Assembly (NCBI RefSeq): GCF_001307295.1
Contig: NZ_CP012700.1
Location: forward strand, 4,219,001-4,283,000
DNA: 64,000 nucleotides
DNA from: Sphingopyxis macrogoltabida
Lineage (GTDB): Bacteria; Pseudomonadota; Alphaproteobacteria; Sphingomonadales; Sphingomonadaceae
Direction of reading: 5' to 3'
Part shown: piece by piece, positions 61,760 to 64,000 of the stretch
Numbering within the stretch: position 1 is the stretch's first letter
Layout of the letters: the number at the start of each line of letters is the position of its first letter
Made by a program: the position numbers and the translations under genes
The notes under the pieces: model-generated
Told to the model about the DNA's origin: nothing
What the model saw: the letters and a program-made list of their open reading frames with translations, nothing else
The model's database searches: none

Positions 61760-62047
61760 ATGGACGGCAAGATGCTAGCACGGCTAGGCGCGATCATATT
61801 CGTGGCTATCGCCATCACCGCCACGGTGATCGAAATGACCCGCGAGGATGATCCGGCGCAGAACCGCCCAGCGCCATCGCTTCAGCCCTCTGCCGATCCG
61901 CTGCGCCAGAGCCTGCGCCGTTGCCAGCAGTTAGGCGAGGCCGCCGTGAGTGATCCCGGTTGCCTCGCCACCTGGGCCGAGAACCGCGACCGCTTTCTCG
62001 GCCGAACGCCGGTGCCCGCCGCCCCGCATCAGAACGGGGGACAGTGA
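61760..62047 (+). CDS. trbK: Putative entry exclusion protein TrbK-alt
   Basis: A 95-residue protein with an N-terminal helix (about 5-25) and a short periplasmic part with two cysteines (RRCQQLGEAAVSDPGCLATWAENRDRF), the TrbK-alt signature. It may block redundant transfer into cells that already carry the element. It lies between trbJ and trbL as usual. Confidence 0.92.
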   Translation: MDGKMLARLGAIIFVAIAITATVIEMTREDDPAQNRPAPSLQPSADPLRQSLRRCQQLGEAAVSDPGCLATWAENRDRFLGRTPVPAAPHQNGGQ

Positions 62048-62050
62048 ACC

Positions 62051-63418
62051 ATGGGCGGCACCGGCGTCATCGACAATTTCCTAGGGGTCTTCACCTCCTA
62101 TATCGACAGTGGGTTCGGCCTGCTCGGCGGTGAAGTTGCCTTCATCGCCACCACGCTGATCGTCATCGACGTGACGCTGGCGGCACTGTTCTGGTCCTGG
62201 GGCGCGGATGACGACATCATCGCCCGGCTGGTCAAGAAAACGCTCTTTGTCGGCGTCTTCGCCTATCTGATCGGCAACTGGAACAGTCTCGCCCAGATCA
62301 TCTTCGACAGTTTTGCCGGTCTGGGCCTCAAGGGTTCGGGCACCGGCTTTTCCGCCGCCGATCTGCTGCGTCCCGGCAAGGTGGCGCAGACCGGCCTTGA
62401 TGCCGGTCGCCCGCTGCTCGAATCCATCTCTGACATGATGGGCTATTGGTCTTTCTTCGAGAACTTCATCCAGATCGCCTGCCTGATGTTCGCCTGGGTG
62501 CTGGTGCTCCTGGCCTTCTTCATTCTCGCCGTGCAGCTCTTCGTCACGCTGATCGAGTTCAAGCTGACCACACTGGCCGGTTTTGTGCTGATCCCCTTCG
62601 GCCTCTTCGGCAAGACCGCCTTCATGGCCGAGCGCGTGCTGGGCAATGTCGTTTCCTCCGGCATCAAGGTGCTGGTGCTGGCCGTCATCATCGGCATCGG
62701 ATCGACGCTGTTCTCGCAGTTCACCGCAGGTTTCGGCGGCGTGACGCCGACCATCGATGATGCCATGGCGATCGTGCTGGCAGCCCTTTCCCTTCTCGGC
62801 CTTGGCATATTCGGTCCCGGAATCGCTTCTGGTCTGGTTTCCGGTGGTCCCCAGCTTGGTGCGGGTGCTGCCGTTGGAACCGGCCTTGCCGCAGGAGGCA
62901 TGATGCTTGCCGGGGGTGCCGCCGCTGGCATGGCCGCGAAGGGAGGAGGAGCAGCGCTCTCTGGTGGAGCGGCAGCCGTGCGGGGTGGTGCTGCCGCCGC
63001 AGGTGCGGCGAGCGCCGCCTATAGTGTCGGTTCGCTTGGCCAGTCCGGCGCTGCCGGCGTCGCTTCCGGTCTGGGCGGTGTTGCCCGTGCCGCAGGCTCT
63101 GCCGCCGCATCGCCCCTGAAACGTGCTGCCTCGAAGGCATCGGAAAGCGTCAAGTCCAGCTTTTCCGATGGAGCGCGTGCCGGATTCGGCGTCACCGGCG
63201 GCTCTTCCACGGCTGGAACAATCGGAGGCGCCAGCGATGCTGCAAGCGCTGCCCCGTCACCCGCCACGCAGGCTGGCGGCTCTCCGGCATGGGCAAAGCA
63301 GATGCAGCGCAAGCAGACACTTAGCCACGGCACGTCGATGGCCGCCCATGCCGTGCGCTCCGGCGACAGCCATGGCGGCGGCTCCTCCATCAATCTTTCT
63401 GAAAGTGACCGCTCATGA
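62051..63418 (+). CDS. trbL: P-type conjugative transfer protein TrbL
   Basis: A 455-residue VirB6-like inner-membrane protein. About six helices lie between residues 25 and 300 (FIATTLIVIDVTLAALFWSW; CLMFAWVLVLLAFFILAVQLF; LVLAVIIGIGSTLF; LAALSLLGLGIFGPGI). The C-terminal 150 residues are rich in Ala, Gly and Ser, as is typical. It forms part of the channel. Overlaps trbF by 4 bp. Confidence 0.93.
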   Translation: MGGTGVIDNFLGVFTSYIDSGFGLLGGEVAFIATTLIVIDVTLAALFWSWGADDDIIARLVKKTLFVGVFAYLIGNWNSLAQIIFDSFAGLGLKGSGTGFSAADLLRPGKVAQTGLDAGRPLLESISDMMGYWSFFENFIQIACLMFAWVLVLLAFFILAVQLFVTLIEFKLTTLAGFVLIPFGLFGKTAFMAERVLGNVVSSGIKVLVLAVIIGIGSTLFSQFTAGFGGVTPTIDDAMAIVLAALSLLGLGIFGPGIASGLVSGGPQLGAGAAVGTGLAAGGMMLAGGAAAGMAAKGGGAALSGGAAAVRGGAAAAGAASAAYSVGSLGQSGAAGVASGLGGVARAAGSAAASPLKRAASKASESVKSSFSDGARAGFGVTGGSSTAGTIGGASDAASAAPSPATQAGGSPAWAKQMQRKQTLSHGTSMAAHAVRSGDSHGGGSSINLSESDRS

Positions 63419-64000
63419 ACATCTTCAAACGTCCATCGGCCCATTACGGCAAATCGCCCGAACCCGAGACGCCCTATCAGAAAGCTGCCCAGGCCTGGGA
63501 CGAGCGCATCGGTTCGGCTCGCGTGCAGGCAAAGAACTGGCGCGTCATGGCCTTCGGCTCGCTGATCCTCTCTGCCGGTTTCGCCTCGGCCCTTGTCTGG
63601 CAATCGGCGCGCGGGACGGTCGTGCCCTGGGTGGTACAGGTCGATAATCTCGGCCAGTCGCAGGCCGTTGCGCCCGCCGTGGCTGACTATCGCCCGACCG
63701 ATCCGCAGATCGCTTTTCATCTCGGCCGCTTCATCGAACAGACGCGCTCGATCCCCGCCGACGCAATCATCGTGCGGCAGAACTGGCTTCGTGCCTACGA
63801 GTTCACGACGGACCGGGGTGCGGCAATCCTCAATGACTATGCCCGCGCCAATGACCCGTTCGCCAAGGTCGGCAGGCAGCAAATTGCGGTTGAAGTGTCG
63901 TCGGTGATCCGCGCCTCGAATGACAGCTTCCGTGTCGCCTGGACCGAGCGCCACTATGAGAACGGCCAGCTTTCCACGACCGAACGGTGGACCGCGATCC
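63415..64000 (+). CDS. trbF: Conjugal transfer protein TrbF (partial, cut by window end)
   Basis: 195 residues are visible. A short cytosolic part (TPYQKAAQAWDERIGSARVQAKNWR) is followed by one helix (VMAFGSLILSAGFASALVW) and the periplasmic VirB8-like domain (VVPWVVQVDNLG, FIEQTRSIPADAIIVRQNWLRAYEF). It nucleates channel assembly. The start overlaps the trbL stop. Confidence 0.93.
   Translation, partial: MNIFKRPSAHYGKSPEPETPYQKAAQAWDERIGSARVQAKNWRVMAFGSLILSAGFASALVWQSARGTVVPWVVQVDNLGQSQAVAPAVADYRPTDPQIAFHLGRFIEQTRSIPADAIIVRQNWLRAYEFTTDRGAAILNDYARANDPFAKVGRQQIAVEVSSVIRASNDSFRVAWTERHYENGQLSTTERWTAI

Larger units (their letters stand above)
15169..64000. mobile_element. Integrative conjugative element / genomic island at tRNA-Arg (right end outside window)
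   Basis: A tRNA 3' fragment plus integrase marks the left boundary. Inside follow defence genes, ArdC, ParB, the helicase, RepA/ParA, TraF, relaxase, TraG and the trb genes, an order typical of alphaproteobacterial ICEs with a trb-type secretion system. No intact tRNA-Arg is visible to the right within the window, so the element should continue past 64000. Integrase and conjugation backbone could also belong to two merged elements. Confidence 0.7.

Overview
The window looks like the chromosome of an aerobic, high-GC alphaproteobacterium, most likely of the Sphingomonadales (Sphingopyxis or Sphingomonas-like). The cbb3 oxidase cluster, the sphingomonad-style insertion sequences and the integrative conjugative element (ICE) gene order support this. 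No 16S gene or other species marker is present, so the genus is an inference.

Region 1 (1-14.75 kb, chromosomal backbone). It starts with the tail of a TonB-dependent receptor and an IS91-like element (tyrosine recombinase plus HUH transposase). A microaerobic respiration block on the minus strand follows: ccoNOQP, ccoGHIS, a small cysteine-rich secreted protein and hemN. Most of these genes overlap their neighbour, and the ccoN and hemN promoters each carry an FNR/FixK-type box. An IS21 remnant lies upstream of ccoN. Then come arsH and an alpha/beta-hydrolase.

Region 2 (15.2-28.9 kb, left end of a genomic island). A 45-bp 3' fragment of a tRNA-Arg(CCG) gene next to a tyrosine integrase marks an attachment site. 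The island therefore probably runs rightward beyond the window, and the intact tRNA should lie at its far end. The first cargo is a defence island: a type II-short CBASS operon (CD-NTase, E2-like protein, patatin effector CapV) with a divergent CapH/CapP regulator pair, and an AbiE operon (AbiEi, AbiEii, third gene). The third AbiE-linked gene is split by a 5.15-kb unit flanked by a 5-bp duplication. This unit looks like a one-ended transposition product of an IS1380-family element. It carries a ParE toxin-antitoxin pair, a serine resolvase and an SDR dehydrogenase.

Region 3 (28.8-52 kb, ICE backbone and cargo). It holds ArdC, DUF2958, a large ParB-like protein, a run of small unknown genes, a very large methyltransferase/helicase broken by a RIT element (three tyrosine recombinases with about 40-bp inverted repeats), a Toprim protein, a DUF2493 protein, a HEPN-like gene, DUF736, HipBA and DUF2285-type regulators, one of them frameshifted. 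A repeated, potentially hairpin-forming leader of about 75-80 bp precedes three of these genes (ardC, parB and an unknown gene).

Region 4 (52-64 kb, replication and conjugation). It holds an HTH protein, RepA with internal iteron-like repeats, ParA, a small RHH-like protein, DUF2840, TraF, a second DUF736, a lytic transglycosylase, a DUF3363 relaxase, TraG, TrbJ, TrbK-alt, TrbL and the start of TrbF. The canonical trbB-trbC-trbD-trbE block is not found between traG and trbJ. Either it lies elsewhere or this element depends on a partner for transfer.
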